Assembly (NCBI GenBank): GCA_964036275.1
Contig: OZ038433.1
Span: 28,503,485 to 28,567,484 of the forward strand
Origin: Litoditis marina
Taxonomy: Eukaryota; Nematoda; Chromadorea; Rhabditida; Rhabditidae
DNA: 64,000 bases
Direction: 5' to 3'
The notes beneath the pieces are model-generated. The model had not been told where the DNA came from. It saw only the letters and a list, made by a program, of their open reading frames with translations, and made no database searches. Below are positions 12,595-23,859 of this stretch, one piece after another (position 1 is the first letter of the stretch; every line of letters begins with the position of its first letter). The position numbers and the translations under genes were made by a program.

Positions 12595-13248
12595 CTAATA
12601 GTACTGGAGGGCCTGGAACATCGGGCATTTCGCGTACCAGTTCTGACAGATTTTTGCCATGCTAGCGGTGGAAGGAGGGCTGCACATGGCGTGGACCTGA
12701 AACGGAAAATCGATAAGTATTCAATACACTTTGCGGAAATCACTCAACAGTGCTCACTTCTTCTGTTCTCTCTCTTCCTCTGTTTGTTTGCCTCTTTTTC
12801 TTTCTTTTCCTCTGTGTCTCTCTTTTTTACTCTCTCTCTCTCTTGTGATGTATTGAAAACTGTACCTTAATATGCGTGTGCGCGCACTTGCACTCGTCCG
12901 TGCACTGTCGTGCGTTACAGTTGTACGTGCACGAAGCGATGATGGCTTTGACCAGTCTTGCTTCTTTGAAAATGGGCGTCTTTTTCGGCAAACTCTTTTG
13001 GATAGGCAAATCGAAGTGGGCAAAGTGTTTGCCCCGTGGCAACGGCGGCGGAACCACAAGCATTAACAGCGGTACATCGGCATCCATCACGACGTCGCAA
13101 TACTTTTCGAAGGCCGGGCAGGACTTGGCCAATCGGACAAAGGTGGGACGATCCGTTTTCACTTCGTCATTGCAGTACAGGGTGTAGTGGGCACGGTGCC
13201 TGGCGCAGTACCCCGAGGCTCGATCCACGTTGTCCTCTCGAATTCCGG
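12595..13248 (-). CDS. Cysteine-rich protein, probably secreted (3' exons only)
   Basis: Two exons are clear: 13248-12866 and 12696-12595, ending in TAG. The intron has an AAG|GTACAG donor and a TTTCCGTTTCAG acceptor, and phase 0 is kept across it. The first exon follows a TTTCCAG acceptor and begins with the last two bases of a codon, so at least one upstream exon is missing. I could not identify it. The 160 residues seen carry 12 cysteines, in a proximal cluster (GYCARHRAHYTLYC, then KSCPAFEKYC) and a distal cluster (SCTYNCNARQCTDECKC, then KICQNWYAKC). A proline and basic stretch without cysteines separates them. Paired cysteines without zinc-finger spacing suggest an extracellular disulphide-bonded protein, but no signal peptide is visible. 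I do not recognise the family. Base composition is more GC-rich than the surroundings, as expected for an exon. Confidence 0.75.
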
Positions 13249-13352
13249 CTGGAAAGTATATCATGTTAAAAACTTGTTGAAAGTTAAAAAAAAACTAACA
13301 TTGTTTAGATATTATCAGTGGTATTTTTAATTGGAACTTGTCATAAATACTC

Positions 13353-13504
13353 TTGGATGGTATCAGGAAATTATGTGCTCATGCCAGGCGCTACTAAAAA
13401 TTGTTCCCCTCGGAGAATAACACCAAAATTCGTCTTTAATCAGGGTCGAAAACGACTTTTAGTAGGACCTTTCACTGAGCACATAGTTTTGTAATACCAT
13501 CCAA
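13353..13504. mobile_element. Palindromic MITE with TTGGATGGTAT ends
   Basis: Inverted arms TTGGATGGTATCAGGAAATT and the near complement ending ATACCATCCAA. Internal blocks are ATGTGCTCATGCCAGG on the left and CACTGAGCACATAG on the right. It lies upstream of the cysteine-rich gene, probably in its intron. Confidence 0.7.
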
Positions 13505-13749
13505 AATTGTTAAGTGATTTATACTGTGCAATAATTCTGTAAAACCACATTTGCTTGTGAGCTGTGAGCTAGTCTATTTGTTGGGTCATACCACGTCAAT
13601 AAATGTAACATATCATAAAATTATTTTACGAAGTTAAGTTAGAACTTTTGTCATTACAGGCACAAAAACGGTCTTATGCACCTCAATTAGAGTTTTATAG
13701 TTTACCTTTTAGTTATTGTATCGAAATAAATTGAGAATGCACAAGAATT

Positions 13750-14682
13750 GTGTCATGCTCCGGCAGTGAATCCCGATCATTGTCCGAATGGTCTATGCAA
13801 AGACTCGTTTTTCAAAGAAATATGGGACGCGCAAAACTGAACATTCGTCTCTGGGACCTCGGCCCCAGTACCGTTATCCGCGGAATGACTTGGTCGAAGG
13901 ATTCAGCACACGAAGCTGCAAAAGTGTCAACTGAATGTCTACATTATGAACGTATCAAACTCATCAAATACTGAGCCACAAGAACGGAGTTAGGAATAAT
14001 GAGACCAGTTGACGGTATATCAGTTATGAAGTGTCACGGAAATAAAAAACGTTTTGCTACGTTTAATAAAGTTACGTGATCTACCGTCAACCAGTTGGGA
14101 AAGTGTTCTTCGCTTTTTGTGGCAGCATACATTTGGGAGGCAAAGGGCGATTATTGACCTTTCTCGTGGAACACTTCTAGTAATCAACCTTACTTGTTGT
14201 GCACCATATTCGATGAATCTGAAATATGTCCTGACCAACCTTCAATAACTCCCGTGACGAATAGCATGGTTGCGACTGTGAGCATCATGCTGTATGGATG
14301 GAGTTGCGAACTGGGGTTTTGTCTCGATGGCGACTCCCAAAAACAGTTTATCATCCACTGGTTTGCGCCGCGCTTTTATACAAAACCAGCGATCACTTCT
14401 CAGGTCACGCCTACGAACGTCTTCGAAAACTGTTCATCGGCCGATCTAGACGCAAATAACAAACTCCTTCACATAGAACGGTTAGAGACTGTGGTATCTA
14501 GAGAGAGACAGACACGATTAATGAGAAATATCGGCTGGAACCGGGCCGCTCTGTTTTCGATAAACGTCCGCATTCAGTGTTGGAAAGCTATTACAGTGCC
14601 GTCCAACCTTGGTACGTATTTTTTCTCTCGAAACAACAACAGTCGAGTTATCGAACGAACTAACGGAAATATATCTCGCTAG
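13750..14682 (+). other. Unassigned open frames, possible gene remnant
   Basis: The longest frame is 14194-14682 (162 codons). Shorter ones are at 13750-13974 and, on the minus strand, 14238-14020. Base composition is less AT-biased than in flanking DNA. A cysteine-containing stretch around 13740 (ELCHAPAVNPDHCPNGLC) is open for 33 codons. I could not join these into a spliced gene with consistent phase and recognise no family. It may be a decayed or very diverged gene. Confidence 0.25.
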
Positions 14683-15969
14683 ACCGATATTTCAATATGT
14701 TTTCCATGTATCATTCAAGATTTCGATCTTTTTCTTCAAGAGTTCTCAATTTACCATATTCGAATGCTTTCGTTGACAGTGTATGACTCATATCAACATC
14801 AATGAACCGCGTCTTCTTGAGACCCCCCTAGCAAATACTCCATATTTTGTGTGAGCTAGGAACCTACTTCACAAAATCCTGCAAAATAGCCTAATCAACT
14901 CCCACAAGGTTTAGCGAATTAGTAGTCTCTTAAAATCTCTAGAAATTTACTGATTTGGCGCGGTAGCAATACCTAGTTAAATTCATGGCAACACCTAAAT
15001 CGTCAGCTTTTCATTAAATGAGTGCCACCCCGTCTGGTACATCATGTCTTATGTTTCCCCATGATCACTGTAAAAAGTTTCACGAAGGGCTGGTTCTCAG
15101 AAAATAGCACGTGACACTTCGCAAATAAGATGACTACAGCGCATAACTATTACACAGATACATTGTATAAAACTATACTTTTTAAAGTGTACAGTTAAAA
15201 GTGTACAGTTGAGATAATTTCTATGGAGTTTTGTTTGTAACTGGATCGCTTTTTTGGCAAAATTGTAGCGCGTGGCAATATCAAACTACAACGAAGTTTT
15301 GGTCACTTACTATACTTAGTGTTCTAAACTACACATTCAAACTTTCCGGTTTTCTAACACAAACGTCGAGTTTGTCGAATACATTCTAGAAGACTCTTTA
15401 TTGTGAGGAACTAGTACCAAATGCAAAGTTTGTCCACTTTTCCGGTAATTTTATGGTCTGAAAGTTTTTAATCATACTTTTGAAGAGATATAGTATTTGA
15501 AAAGGCTCTGTGTGTTGGTATATTGTGGTCGGTTGCGTTTTCGCGATACCATATAACTACCATGACAGTCAAAGTACATATTGGACTGTATTTTCGGAGA
15601 AATGAAAGTTTTATGGTTAACATGATGAAGTCGCTGCACTTATTACGATGGGGTGACTTTTTGGCGCTAATTGATCCTGTTTTGTGAACGTCACGCGTTG
15701 TCTAGAAATCTCAAAAATGAACTCATTGAACATTATGTTAGTTCAAATAGATTGAAACAATATATACATGCTCGGTACAATGTTTAAATTTATTATTGTG
15801 CTAAACAACGTTGACTTGAAGTTTACCTGCCTGTACCTGTAAAGTATTTTGAATACGAATAAGTCATCAATTGGGAACATTGGAGCAATACCTCAAATCA
15901 GAATCCATGTAATTTGGAAATTGAAATCATTAGACTAACACTTATATCAGAGAGCCGAGTTGCTGACTG
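14683..15969. other. Intergenic, nothing recognisable
   Basis: AT-rich with frequent stops in all frames and no clear repeats beyond short AT tracts. Confidence 0.55.
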
Positions 15970-16253
15970 CTGGAGAACCGGGTCCTTTCCCAACCGAACC
16001 GCATACTGGTCACTGGAGCACTGAACCAAACCGACCTAATCGCCATTTGAAACCTATTTGTCCTCCAGTTAATGCTTCAGACAACCTGGATCCCCTGAAT
16101 GTACGTTGTATACCCGTTCTTTGTTTAAATCATGATCTATGTCGGTTCGGTTCAGAACGTTCACTTAATAACCGGACCGTTTAAAATGTCGGTACGGTCC
16201 GGTTTTTTAGTGACCGGTTCGCGGTGCGATTCGGGAAGGACCTGGTTCTCCAG
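15970..16253. mobile_element. GC-rich palindromic MITE with CTGGAGAACC ends
   Basis: Left arm CTGGAGAACCGGGTCCTTTC, then CCGAACCGCATACTGGTCACT. The right arm is the near complement, ending GGACCTGGTTCTCCAG. The centre carries GGTTCGGTTCAGAACG and CGGTACGGTCCGG motifs. The plus-strand frame at 15960-16184 lies wholly inside and is not a gene. Confidence 0.7.
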
Positions 16254-17218
16254 GGAAGTCGCCTATCTCCAAGGACATCGGTAATACTCACTCGTGGCTT
16301 TCAACCCTATTTTGTAGCTCAAGGCGTGTACTTTATTTCTTTGAGCTTTAAAGCATAAAGCACATTGAATACGTCGATTATGTTTTTGACTATGAGATAC
16401 ACTACGACAGGGACTCGCGAATCAGCTGGGTGGCAAAAGATACAAAATAGCGAGCCATTTTCCCAAGTTTATGTACCGGGAATTGAGCAGACTGTAGTGG
16501 GCCCCTCACAACGTGGCTTCTCTACAAAAACATCGGTGGAGCTTGTGCGATGATTTGTTTTGTGAGGTCTTGTTTTTATAACTAAAATGTTGAGCTACAA
16601 GCAATCGTAGGAACTTCAAGCACAAGCTTGCTCGAGTCTACCCACTGATTTCAGTTATTTCGGTCGACATCGACAGTTCTGATTCTATTTCGCCCATATG
16701 GACTAGACGCCTGCGGCGTCTAGCAGTTGTAAATCTTGTATAAAATTCTGTACAAAACGGTACCAAACATGATATATCTCCGTTATACCAAGCCTGTGCC
16801 ATGGGTTTGCGGAAGATTGACTTTTTCCATGGTTGTCGTGCGGCCTGGCAATATATGTCATTTGGCATGCAATATATGTCATTTGGTTCCAGATTTCGTA
16901 CTGTAAAACCTTTAGAACTTAATTTGGAACTTTTGTCGCGTCGCGTGCACGCGCGCGCGTTCTGTCAAAACTTATAGTGTGCTCAGCATGAGCAAATACG
17001 ATTACATTCGTTTGCTAATTTTCGTACTGATAAACCTAATTTGAAACTTTTTATCGCGTCGCGGGCACGTTTCATGAAAAAATATATTCTGCAATTTCAA
17101 TTTATATTGAAAAAAAAACTATCGGAAAGCGTTCAATATAAAGCGAGTTGGAAGCATTTTCACGATTATGAATTTCAAACTATACAGTACCTTTATTCCG
17201 CTTCGTTAAATTTTAAAC
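16254..17218. other. Intergenic with short repeats
   Basis: No gene is supported. There is a perfect 21-bp palindrome at 16703-16723 (CTAGACGCC, TGC, GGCGTCTAG). An 18-bp direct repeat (GCAATATATGTCATTTGG) lies at 16848-16865 and 16869-16886. A GTCGCGTCGCGTGCACGCG stretch near 16935 resembles one inside the palindrome at 20570-20600. Confidence 0.55.
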
Positions 17219-17568
17219 GTGCTAACATACTGCTAAAATTTTTCACGTTTTTGTAAGGCCTGCCAACGTAGTTCGCCAAGTTCAACACGTGCTAACTTAC
17301 TGCTAAAATGTTTCACGTTTTTGTAAGGCCTGCCAACGTAGTTCGCTAAGTTCAACACGTGCTAACTTACTGCTAAAATTTTTCACGTTTTTGTAAGGCC
17401 TGCCAACGTAGTTCGCCAAGTTCAACACGTGCTAACTTACTGCTAAAATGTTTCACGTTTTTGTAGCGCCTACCAACGTATTTCGTTGAATTTAACACGT
17501 GCTAACTTACTGCTGAAATGTTTTACGTTTTTGTAAGACCTGCCAACGTATTTCGCTGAGGTAGTAAA
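17219..17568. repeat. 70-bp tandem repeat, five copies
   Basis: Copies begin at 17219, 17289, 17359, 17429 and 17499, an exact 70-bp period. Each reads GTGCTAACTTACTGCTAAAA, then TTTCACGTTTTTGTAAGGCC, then TGCCAACGTAGTTCGC. Copies 2 to 4 are nearly identical. The outer ones diverge, which suggests expansion from the middle. Confidence 0.95.
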
Positions 17569-17579
17569 ACATGCGTTAT

Positions 17580-18248
17580 CGTTACAAGCTGTCAAACATG
17601 ACTGACCATGATTTGACGCTGCAATTTATGTCCCCACAAGAAAAACTTGAAAATCACTTTTTCGCTCATCGTTGTGTATTTTACTACAAAGCATCAGTTA
17701 TTATACTGTAAATCGCTGAAAAACGAATATTGCATCAACCATGTGTAAAACCACACCGCAAACACGAATCAAGATCGTATACACAAATTCGTTTGAAGCA
17801 AAAATGTGCAAATAGTGGTGTGCACAAAATCGGTAGAGCCTGAAATGTGTACACATGAAGTACAGGAATGTAGTACTACGGAAAATGTGTAAATGCACAA
17901 ATTCTTCACTACGAATTATATTGTGTGATAAAATTAGTGATACAAATTGGTTCTTTCCGAGAGTGGTAAAAATGTGGAACTCGATTAGCAAAGATATTGG
18001 AAAACTGAAAAGTGTTGAACAGTTTAAATGTTATTTAGATGTGATTGACAATGCTGTATTATTTCAAAATGTTCCATATGCACTTCAATAGATGCGAGAA
18101 ATCAACTGAAATCCTAAAAAGCTCCCCCTGACTTGTAGATGGAAGAGTTATGCTTCCATCCCTTTGGGGACTCAGTTTATTCCTAATATCTTGAGACTTG
18201 TTTTGATTGTGTATAGATTTGAAGGAATAAACATTATTATTATTATTA
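17580..18248 (+). mobile_element. 3' fragment of a non-LTR retrotransposon (LINE)
   Basis: The open stretch at 17855-18091 ends in a sequence with FFPRVVKMWNSISKDIGKL, then VEQFKCYLD. This is the usual C-terminus of CR1/Jockey-type ORF2 proteins (FF.R...WN.L, then FK..L). About 150 bp of 3' UTR follows, then AATAAAC and an (ATT)n tail at 18228-18248. Upstream, 17585-17710 reads as a possible earlier part of ORF2 but with a stop. Endonuclease and RT are absent, so it is dead. Its 3' end differs from the LINE at 57904. Confidence 0.7.
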
Positions 18249-18327
18249 CGAATATCGTGCATAATCCCTAATTTAACGCTTAAAGCACAAAAAAACCAAC
18301 TGAAGGCAGAAAATGTTCACATGGACA

Positions 18328-18521
18328 CACCAAAATTCTAATGAATTTATGCATTTCTGGGGGTTTACACATTTTTTAACTAAGGATTTTGAGTAATCTA
18401 TTATTCCACTTTTTCGGTTCTATCCACCAAAATTCTAATGAATTTATGCATTTCTGGGGGTTTACACATTTTTTAACTAAGGATTTTGAGTAATCTATTA
18501 TTCCACTTTTTCGGTTCTATC
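18328..18521. repeat. 97-bp tandem duplication, identical copies
   Basis: 18328-18424 and 18425-18521 are the same sequence as read, beginning CACCAAAATTCTAATGAATT and ending CTTTTTCGGTTCTATC. Identity over 97 bp means a very recent duplication or an assembly artefact. Confidence 0.95.
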
Positions 18522-19078
18522 ATTCTGTGTCACCAAGTTTTATAGGTGTATACCAATATTTTGCGTACATCCTGTTCTTCCAGTTGATTTTTCGTGTGCA
18601 AGGTTTTTGAATACACATGGTCAAAAGAGAAACCACTTTCGTGACAACCGATGTGTATTTTGCACAACACTTTCGAGAAATATGTGTATTTGTCGGATTT
18701 AGTGGGGTCATATATATTGAAGCGTCTTATAATTCCAATGGCGTTCTCTTCGTGAAAAATTAACTTTGGAGAAATGTTCTAAGTATTCAGATGTAGAAGG
18801 AGGAACGAATGCCTTTGGTGAAGGAATGTGCGAAGGCATGCGTATCACATGATTTCGCTAATGTTAGCGCAATCATGTGAAACACATGGATTTCGCGCAT
18901 TCCCCGAGTGACGCAAATTCGCGCAAAATCGAAAATAACTCGCGCTTTTCTATAAAGTTAACACTGCACACTATATATCTCCAACACCGTACACTGAAAT
19001 ACGAATTTATATAGTTTCATTTGTATGTAACATACAACTCGTATCTTATAAATCCTATCAGTCACTTACGGAAGGGTC
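18522..19078. other. Intergenic, nothing recognisable
   Basis: AT-rich, short open frames only. Confidence 0.5.
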
Positions 19079-19509
19079 TATGGCTGTTGGTAACCGTTTC
19101 CATTGGTTGTCTCTCTTAATTGGTGGTCACCAACCGCCGCACTATGGTCACCAACCGCCGCACTCGTTCATTGTAGGATTACCAACCGCCACACTATGGT
19201 CACCAACCGCCGCACTAGTTAATTGCGGAGCAGTTTACTGCCACACTTGTAGAACAAATGTAAACATACAAAAATTTACATGACATGTCAACAAATATTT
19301 TCTATTTTGTTATCAAAGGAAAGGTTCGAAGAGCTACTTTCTTTGTTATTTACAATTGGCAACAGCAATCTAGTTGAAATGAGTCTTAGAATTTTCAAAT
19401 CTAGGTAATCCTCTCAATTCTCAATAAATCTAGAATCTATAAGGAGCGATGAAAAAAGCACGTGGTAGAGTAGAATTGTAAACACTTACATTATCTGGTC
19501 TCGTATAAT

Positions 19510-20926
19510 GGGCCTGGATCTCTAATTGTCCAATTGTCCAATTGTCCAACTTCAATTGTCCAATTGTCCATCTCAAATGTCCATTTGTCCAATTGTCTAT
19601 TTTCAATTGTCCAATTGTCTAATTGTCTGTTTTCAAATGTCCATTTGTCCATTTTGAATTGTTTTTTTTTTAAATTTTTCTTTTTTTTTTACTTTCTAAT
19701 TTCTCAATGTTTCTTTCTCCTCACACCCGGGGGTAATTTTACGCGTCAAAATGTAAAATTTGACGGATTAGGATGAAACTTGCACAACTGGGGTAATCGA
19801 ACACAAAGATAACGAATACGCGAATTAAAATTTGTTCAACACGCACAAAACGTGCACGCGACGCGACAAAAATGTGAACATTAGAGTTTGGGAATGAAAC
19901 TTCGGGAACAGGGGTAGTTGATGACGCTGATTTCGAATATCGACATTATGTTAAACTTTAAAGGTGGTGGGAGGCAAAAGTTTCATGGTGAGCAAAACGA
20001 GAATTTTCGAACCACACTTGCAGGGCAGGTAGTCGATCATGGACATAACGAATATCGATACGGGGTTAAAGGTGGTGGGGGAGGCTAAAGTATAAATGTT
20101 CCAAACTTATTCGTATTGGGTCAAACTTTCAGAGAAGGCTTAGTAGACGATAAAGATTCTGAATATCGACATAACATTGAAGTCCAATACAATACACATA
20201 TTTTTTCATAATTTCAAGTTATTAATGCTTTTGAGGCCACCGTTTCCACCCGTCAACCTTAACGTTATGTCGATATATAGAATCCCTATCGTCTACTACG
20301 CCTTCTCTGTAAGTTTGACCCAATACAAATAGGTTTGGAACATTTATACTTTAGCCCCAACCACCTTCAACCCCGTATCGATATTCGTTATGTCCATGAT
20401 CGACTACCCTAGCCCTGCAAGTTTGGTTTGAAAATGCTCGTTTCGCTCATCATGATACTTTTGCTTCCCCCATCTTTAACCTTTAACATAATGTCGATTA
20501 TCAAAATCAGCGTCATCAACTACCCCTGTTCCCAAAGTTTCATTCCCAAACTCTAATGTTGACATTTTTGTCGCGTCGCGTGCACGTTTTGCGCGCGTTG
20601 AACAAATTTTAATTCGCGTATTCGTGATCTTCATGGTCGATTACCCCAGTTGTGCAAGTTTCATCCTAATCCGTCAAATTTTACATTTTGACGCGTAAAA
20701 TGACCCCCGGGTGTGAGGAGAAAGAAACATTGAGAAATTAGAAAGTAAAAAAAAAGAAAAATTCACAAAAAAACAATTCAAAATTGGACAAATGGACATT
20801 TGAAAACAGACAATTAGACAATTGGACAATTGAAAATAGACAATTGGACAAATGGACATTTGAGATGGACAATTGGACAATTGAAGTTGGACAATTGGAC
20901 AATTGGACAATTAGAGATCCAGGCCC
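19510..20926. mobile_element. 1.4-kb palindromic element with TTGTCCAA subterminal repeats
   Basis: Outer ends are GGGCCTGGATCTCTAATTGT and its complement. Each arm starts with about 150 bp built of CAATTGTC/CATTTGTC 8-mers, then a T- or A-rich run, then CACACCCGGGGGTAATTTTA, then GGACATAACGAATATCGATA motifs. The arms meet near 20215. The symmetry holds over almost the full length with scattered mismatches. No protein is encoded: the open frames are translations of the 8-mer repeats. Confidence 0.85.
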
Positions 20927-21620
20927 AAATGTTGCAAATCTAGTTTTTGATAAATTTCAGGCGCAAAGGTAGTTTTATAGTTCATTTCACGTGATATGAC
21001 TTTCAAAATCGAAAACAGTGAACGGATATAATAATTTGGGTGGTTTCGTAATTGCTCAATTTCTTTTGGCTTTATGACACGAAGTTTTTCAGAGGTATCG
21101 CATGTTTCCATGTTTACTTACATTCTATACACACCGAGCGGTTGTACGTTTTGCTTGGAGATGGAAAATTATAACAAGTGATGATATTAAGTTAAGAACA
21201 GTTTACACAAGAAAACTTTTACCTCCCCGTTCAGATGTCCTACGTACCCGGGAAATGTGGGAACTGTAGAGGAAAATTGTGCGTTTGTGGAAGTTACACT
21301 AACAATGAGAAGGGGTAATCGCTCGAGAGTGGAAAATGCATAGGTGTTTCCACTCAGGTTCCAAGGATTTCCAGCAGGCGAATAGGTATGCTTAGGCGCA
21401 AAGCACTCAGTGACGGTGGAAATTAAAATAACTATGCTGCGTGTACTGCGAAGAAGAGCCGAAATGTTTAAGAACAGAGCTAGAAGGGGTGGAACTGTGG
21501 AGTCGAGTGAAAGTAAAACTCTATCTGCATACATTCTTGCCTTTTGTCAAAATAAGCACGGCACACCAATTTCACACCTGATACTCACTGCGATGTCGCC
21601 CTACGGCACAAGTTAATTGG
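20927..21620 (-). other. Coding-like segment, unidentified
   Basis: Minus-strand frames 21534-21187 (115 codons) and 21111-20911 (66 codons) are longer than expected in AT-rich DNA. The second reads through TSEKLRVIKPKEIEQLRNHP and stops just inside the end of the 1.4-kb palindrome, as if the palindrome had inserted into it. Plus-strand frames overlap (21410-21616), so the coding strand is uncertain. I recognise no family. Confidence 0.25.
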
Positions 21621-22050
21621 ACTATGGAAGTTTTGTATTGCGCGGGTGACAGATAATGCTTAAGAATAGAAATAAGAAGAGATCACTGAGAATAAGATAT
21701 CAATAAACAAACAAATATGAAACAGTGTGAACAACTAACGGACACCCACTGTACAACCGCCTATGCAACATCAACTTTTGCGAAATGATACTAAATGAAA
21801 TTTACATGTGTGAAAAATGAAGTGCTTTCTCAAACTAGACATCATGTCGTGTTTCAGTGAAATCTGTTTCATGTTTCGTCTGTCATTAAGTGTGGCGGTT
21901 GGTGACCATCGCCTAGCGAGCTTTTTCTATGACCTTTCTCAACTTGCGAAGTGCGGCGGTTGGCAACCACTCGAAATACGCAGCCTGAGATGATCATTTA
22001 TTTTCCCACGGCCTCTTTCGACGACCAGGTTACCAACAGCTGAGCTCCCA

Positions 22051-22777
22051 CTTACGGAAACCTCAAACACATGTAAGCATTTCGGCCGTCTGAAAGTTTT
22101 CATTGAACTAACAATGCAACTAGCATATTATTGAGTTGATACAAAAATCGAACTATTCATTTGTTTTTCACAATAGTTCACATCGCACATTAGACAAAGA
22201 GTGCAACTAGTACAATACTGAGATTATCATTTTTGTGAACCGTTGTGTAAATGAATGTATTCTGCTCTGTGTTTGTTGTACATATTCACAACATCATGGT
22301 TTGTTTTTGTCTCACAGACTGGCGGGATGTAAGCGCAGAGAAATAGCGTATGTTTGAGGAGATGCAGGATGGGATGAAGGTGCCGCGATCTTCTAGCATA
22401 CGTACTAAAAAAGACCCACGTACGCAGGTACACTAACAAAGTAAATTACAGCTCAGCAAAATTTTAGTTGTTTTCAAAAACATTAACACGGTAAAAATCC
22501 GCCTGAAAATGATGTTGGCACGTTGCCGAGGTCTCAGTGGAAGTGATTGGAACTATATGTGGTCTCACTCCAGTTACTTTAGAAATAAACACAACTACAC
22601 TCGTTCCGAAACAATCACAATCCCACGCGCCTCAGCATTTTTCGTTGGCAAAATTGTGCGTTGTTATTCGTTACGAGCTATTGTTCATAATTATATATCC
22701 ACTGTATTTCTTGGAGTCTGAGATATGGGCGTCAAAAAGACACGCCTTAAAATTGGACACCTTGAATCTAGTAAAAA
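22051..22777. other. Intergenic with a MITE half copy
   Basis: 22511-22557 reads TGTTGGCACGTTGCCGAGG, then TCTCAGTGG...GGAACTATA, which is one end of the TATAGTTC MITE family. Nothing else is recognisable. Confidence 0.45.
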
Positions 22778-23107
22778 TTAGTAAAAAGTGGGGGACCAAG
22801 AAGTGTGTGAGTTCTGTTCGGTTTCACCGTTTTCAGCAAAAAGTGAACAATACGAGGTAGGGAGTGTGCAACAAAAATAGAGCAATACATATGTTTGCAC
22901 AACGGTTCACAACGTACGTACGTTAAACCACTTATACACTCACGCTAAAATCAGAATTTTTGTAATAAATGTTTTTTGTGAACCGTTGTGCAAACCTATG
23001 TATTGTTCTAGTTTTGTTGCACACTCATTCCCTACCTTGTTCATTTTTTGCTGAAAACGGTGAAACCGAACAGAACTCACACACTTCTTGGTCCCCACTT
23101 TTACTAA
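22778..23107. mobile_element. Palindromic MITE family A, copy 3
   Basis: Starts TTAGTAAAAAGTGGGGGACC and ends with the complement. Its halves contain GTGTGAGTTCTGTTCGGTTT and ATGTTTGCACAACGGTTCAC. The core differs from copies 1 and 2, so this is a separate subfamily. It is not attached to GGCGCC arms. Confidence 0.75.
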
Positions 23108-23482
23108 TTGTTCTCTTTTTGCTAGTTGTACTAGTACAATCACTCATTGATTAGAACAATCAGGATGAAATTCGAAAACTGGTGACTATCGAATCGAACA
23201 TCATGATTACTGGGCGAAGTTTCGAGTTTTCAAACGGTGTGATCCTGGTCTTTTTAACTTACGTTTACCGTTTCGAATGCAAACCTTAAGAAGACAACTG
23301 AACAGCCAACATATTCGAGACATCTGAAACACAACGATTCCGTCTATCAATAATAAACTCCCAACTTTGACTTTAATTTTATTTTTGTGCTGTGCAGTGT
23401 GCACATCGTCGATTCTCTTGTATTGTTGAACTAATTTCAAATGTGATACAGACCAGTAACTAAAGCTAATAATCGTAATGAG

Positions 23483-23564
23483 CTTTTTTTTCAAAGTTAC
23501 ATCTCTATGTTATCTATAGTTGCATTTTTTTTTCAAAATTACATCTCTATGTTATCTATAGTTG
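23483..23564. repeat. 41-bp tandem duplication
   Basis: Two adjacent copies of a T run, then CAAAGTTACATCTCTATGTT, then ATCTATAGTTG, with one substitution and small T-run differences. Confidence 0.85.
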
Positions 23565-23734
23565 TACTTCACCATCTATGTGATTGTCAGTTTGTAGCCT
23601 ATAACCAAAACAGAAGTATTTTGGGAGATGTAAAAATTTCTGTGATTGCGCAACTCTGTCTCGCTTTTTATACAGTTTCCAGACACCAACAAAACATTCC
23701 AGTTGATACTCTTAACTAACCGGAACTGTGGTGT

Positions 23735-23859
23735 TTAAAGAAGGACGATTATGTGGTCCAATCGCAACGCCTTAGATCCTTTAAACCGCAATATATTTTT
23801 CAATTGCAGTTTAAAGGACCGATGTAACGGGATTGGTCCACATAATCGTCCTTCTTTAA
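23735..23859. mobile_element. 125-bp palindromic MITE family B (copy 1)
   Basis: Ends TTAAAGAAGGACGATTATGT and complement. The centre has TTTAAACCGCAAT and ATTGCAGTTTAAAGG arms. Other copies are at 24604-24730 and 54414-54534. This one lies about 0.6 kb past the phosphomannomutase stop codon. Confidence 0.85.

Larger units (their letters stand above)
19079..22050. mobile_element. 3-kb inverted-repeat element with a nested palindrome
   Basis: The left end has GGCTGTTGGTAACC followed by several CACCAACCGCCGCAC motifs (about 19125-19222). The right end has inverted counterparts GTGTGGCGGTTGGTGACC and GTGCGGCGGTTGGCAACC (21888-21975), then GGTTACCAACAGCTGAG. Inside lie the 1.4-kb palindrome (19510-20926) and about 0.7 kb of coding-like sequence. 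The ends are short and imperfect, so the borders are approximate. Confidence 0.55.

Noticed and set aside
17219..17568. CRISPR-like regular repeats
   Set aside because: Units are contiguous with no unique spacers, and the host is a eukaryote.
19534..20910. Ser/Asn/Cys-rich frames at both ends of the palindrome
   Set aside because: They translate the TTGTCCAA 8-mer arrays on opposite strands. No gene is there.
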